Assembly: GCA_013398055.1 (NCBI GenBank)
Contig: VZRS01005628.1
Coordinates: forward strand, 186,001 to 250,000
DNA: 64,000 nucleotides
Source of the DNA: Ifrita kowaldi
Taxonomy: Eukaryota > Chordata > Aves > Passeriformes > Cinclosomatidae
Direction of reading: 5' to 3'
The position numbers and the translations under genes are program-made. The notes under the pieces are model-generated. The model made no database searches and was not told the DNA's origin. It saw only the letters and a list, made by a program, of their open reading frames with translations. Positions 61,758-64,000 of this stretch are shown one piece after another. The stretch's first letter is position 1. Every line of letters begins with the position of its first letter.

Positions 61758-64000
61758 ACCTTCATTTGGGGGCCGTATAATCTTTTTGGATAACCTTCTC
61801 CTTTGGTTCAAGTTAGTTTTTGGAACAGAAGCATGATGAAAAGCAGATCTGAGACAGGTGAACACTCAGAAAAAAACCCAACAAAATGAAACATTGCAGT
61901 GTTTCCATGGCCAACCTTTGCTTTTAAGAAACACTGATAGAGAAGTAGAGATGCTTTCCAGGGCTCTCTGTTTTCACAGGAACTACTCACCAGATTTGAA
62001 TCCATTCACAGCCTTTCTCTTTCCAAAGCCTCATTTGGAGGGATGAACTTACAGTAGAGCTTCCCCAGGAGCAGATGTGGCTGAGGCACTTTGGGTCAGT
62101 CCTTCTTCCCCATCCTGGACCAACATCTCACATAGAACCCCGCTGAATTTTGCCTGGTAAGTAGCCACGTGCATCATATTCCTAGTGGAAAGTGGAGGGG
62201 TTGCTGAAATTATGGAGGTCAGGTGAATTATGTGAATCATGAAATTATGGAGGTCACCGTGCTCAGCTAATTACACCAGGCTACCTGGTGCTTGGGTCCA
62301 AGGAGTGTAAAATAGGAAGGGTAAGACACTGGCAAATACCCATTTTTGCTTGTGGTTGTTCATACGACTTCCCTACTCAGAGTTAATTCACATCAAAGTC
62401 ATGTTACCCAGGAAAAGATTTTTAAAAAAGCAAAAGAAGAAGCTGCAAGTCATCTGGAGATCAGATTGAACTCCTCAGGACCACGAGGTTGGGGCCAAAG
62501 GCAGGAATGCAGCATTTAATGGCCTTGCTTATCCCCTCAGTGCTGTATCCCCGAGTTCTTCATGGTTTGCAGTGACAGTAACACCAGCTTGAGGGACAAG
62601 ACAATAAAAAAGGGTCCCTGCTCCAGGCAGCACAGCCAGGTCGCACCAAGACATCACAGCCTCCTCCCTGCTGCCCAAAGACACCTCCCTGGTCACCTGC
62701 TGTTCCCACCATGTGTTTCCTCCATCCACGTGCTCCAGCACACTGATGGCTCCTGGGATGATTTGGCTCAGATTATTTAAGGAATTAGAGAGTAAAAGAG
62801 AGTTCCTCAAAGCACTGGAGAACTCTACCTGGCACGCAGAAAGGGGCTGGTAGCACCACCCTCTGCACACACAGGCAGTGGGGAGAAGGAGCAGAACTAT
62901 TAATCTTCTGTAACCTAGCTGGAATTAAGTGACATTGATGGAGTGCTTTGTAATGGACTTCCTGAATCCTCATACAAACGGAGGAAGTGACCACCCTTGA
63001 CCAGGTTTCTGCTCATGTTGCCTGTTTCCCTGCCTGCATTACACATTTTCCCTTTTGCAATCAGCTGCGACCCCGCTTGAGCAAGGCCAGTGAGTAAATG
63101 CTCAGCCAGCCTGTGGGAATGGCTTCTGGAGAGGCCCTGGGGAGTGGGTGACAGGGTGCCATGGAGATGAAAGCCTCAGAAAGGTCTGCTGTGTACCAGG
63201 AAGGCAGCTCTGGAATGGCCAGCTTCAAGCCCCGTTGCCTGAGGAAATATGGCCAGTCCCAAAACACTGGGCTCTCCTGGGCGCACCAAGAAATGCTGTC
63301 CTTGGGCTGTCCCTGTGACATGGAGAATGTCTGGCGTTCCTGGTGCCTCTGGTCCCTCCTCAGCAGCACAGACATGTCCAACAGAGCCAGCAGCACAGGA
63401 GCTGCTGGAACCTTTCGAGCCTTGCTGGGGGAGAGGATGGCTTTGTTTTCGGAAAGCATCCTTCGGGCTCTATTGTCCCGGCATACCCGTGTCACAAATC
63501 CGTGCTGGGGACACCTCCCTGCCTCATGCTAGGCTTGCACAACCCTCCAGCAGCACTGCTGTTGACAAGGGACCACGACCTTCCCTTTGAGGAGCAGCGC
63601 TGCCCTGCCAGCTGGGAGCTCTGGCAGACAGGCCCTGGCAGGATTGTGAATTCCCTGCCTCCCACCCAATGAGCCGGCCACAAACGGACCCCGAAGGCTC
63701 CTGGAGAGGAGTCAGTGTGAAACAAAAAAGAGACCACAGCTCACGGCCCGTGGGAACTGCCAGCCACGCCAAAGGGAAGAGCCAGTGGACGCTGCAGACA
63801 CAGAAGGGCACATTTGGAATCTGTTCCCAGCACCCCGACCTCGGGCTCAGCACAGTCAGTCTGGCAGCCTGTGTGGGCTCTGCCTCTAGCAGCAGGGCTG
63901 GCAGGAGGATGGAGCTGCCGGAGAAACGGAGCTCGGAGAAATAAATCCCTTTTCCAGTCTGGTCCTGGGAGTCTCACAAGCACAGGGACAAAGAGAGGGC

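Larger units (their letters stand above)
38087..64000. other. Intergenic DNA downstream of PLPP3; no gene seen
   Basis: No exon with recognisable protein similarity, no intact RNA gene and no CR1 tail could be supported in these 25.9 kb. In mammals the region downstream of PLPP3, on the USP24 side, is a large gene-poor interval, consistent with this. What is visible: simple repeats, one assembly duplication (43266-43911), a degenerate tRNA-like relic (46837-46911), an ancient SINE/LINE-like relic (48655-48790), minisatellite-like tandem repeats (56239-56318, 61699-61757) and GC-richer blocks at 41282-41560 and 51020-51300. Unrecognised non-coding RNA exons cannot be excluded. Confidence 0.75.

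Noticed and set aside
63061..63672. Overlapping open frames on both strands near the window end, with AATAAA at about 63940
   Set aside because: Several frames are open at once in GC-rich DNA, none with a known family; one hexamer alone does not define a transcript.

Overview
The window reads as one strand of a bird nuclear genome. The evidence is a split vertebrate gene with canonical GT-AG introns, several truncated 3' ends of CR1 LINEs (the dominant avian retroposon, recognisable by the ATTCTATG-type terminal repeats and the conserved 3' tail), few other repeats, and three assembly gaps or joins marked by N. The species cannot be fixed from the sequence alone. Nothing bacterial or phage-like is present: no operons, CRISPR arrays or insertion sequences.

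The only protein-coding gene I can support is PLPP3 (phospholipid phosphatase 3, also LPP3/PPAP2B), on the + strand. Exon 1, with the start codon and about 45 residues, lies upstream of the window. Positions 1-18758 are the 3' part of intron 1. Coding exons 2-6 are at 18759-18916, 23534-23817, 24812-24869, 32060-32236 and 36546-36671, all in one frame with intron phases 1,0,2,0,0. They encode the last ~267 residues, including all three catalytic motifs of the PAP2/LPP superfamily. The 3' UTR runs to about 38086 behind an AATAAA at 38060. It contains a T-tract/A-tract hairpin, a CpG-dense segment, a single-N join and a very AT-rich distal part.

Positions 38087-64000 are intergenic. I see no exons there, only one assembly duplication, simple repeats, a few ancient SINE/tRNA-like relics and some GC/CpG-richer blocks that could be enhancers. 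Intron 1 holds the most structured non-genic object: a large, nearly identical inverted repeat (10674-10929 against 11708-11956, spacer about 0.8 kb) with a 79-bp tandem unit inside the arms.

The most informative observations are in the PLPP3 protein. Compared with the human protein as I remember it, the RGD integrin-binding tripeptide is RGN, the Tyr-Tyr basolateral sorting motif is His-Tyr, and the N-glycosylation sequon in the catalytic-side loop has moved, while the catalytic core is intact. Two places (8563-8785 and 43266-43911) are best explained as false duplications flanking assembly gaps. I did not find an undescribed multi-gene system here, and most of the window is ordinary intron and gene-desert sequence.
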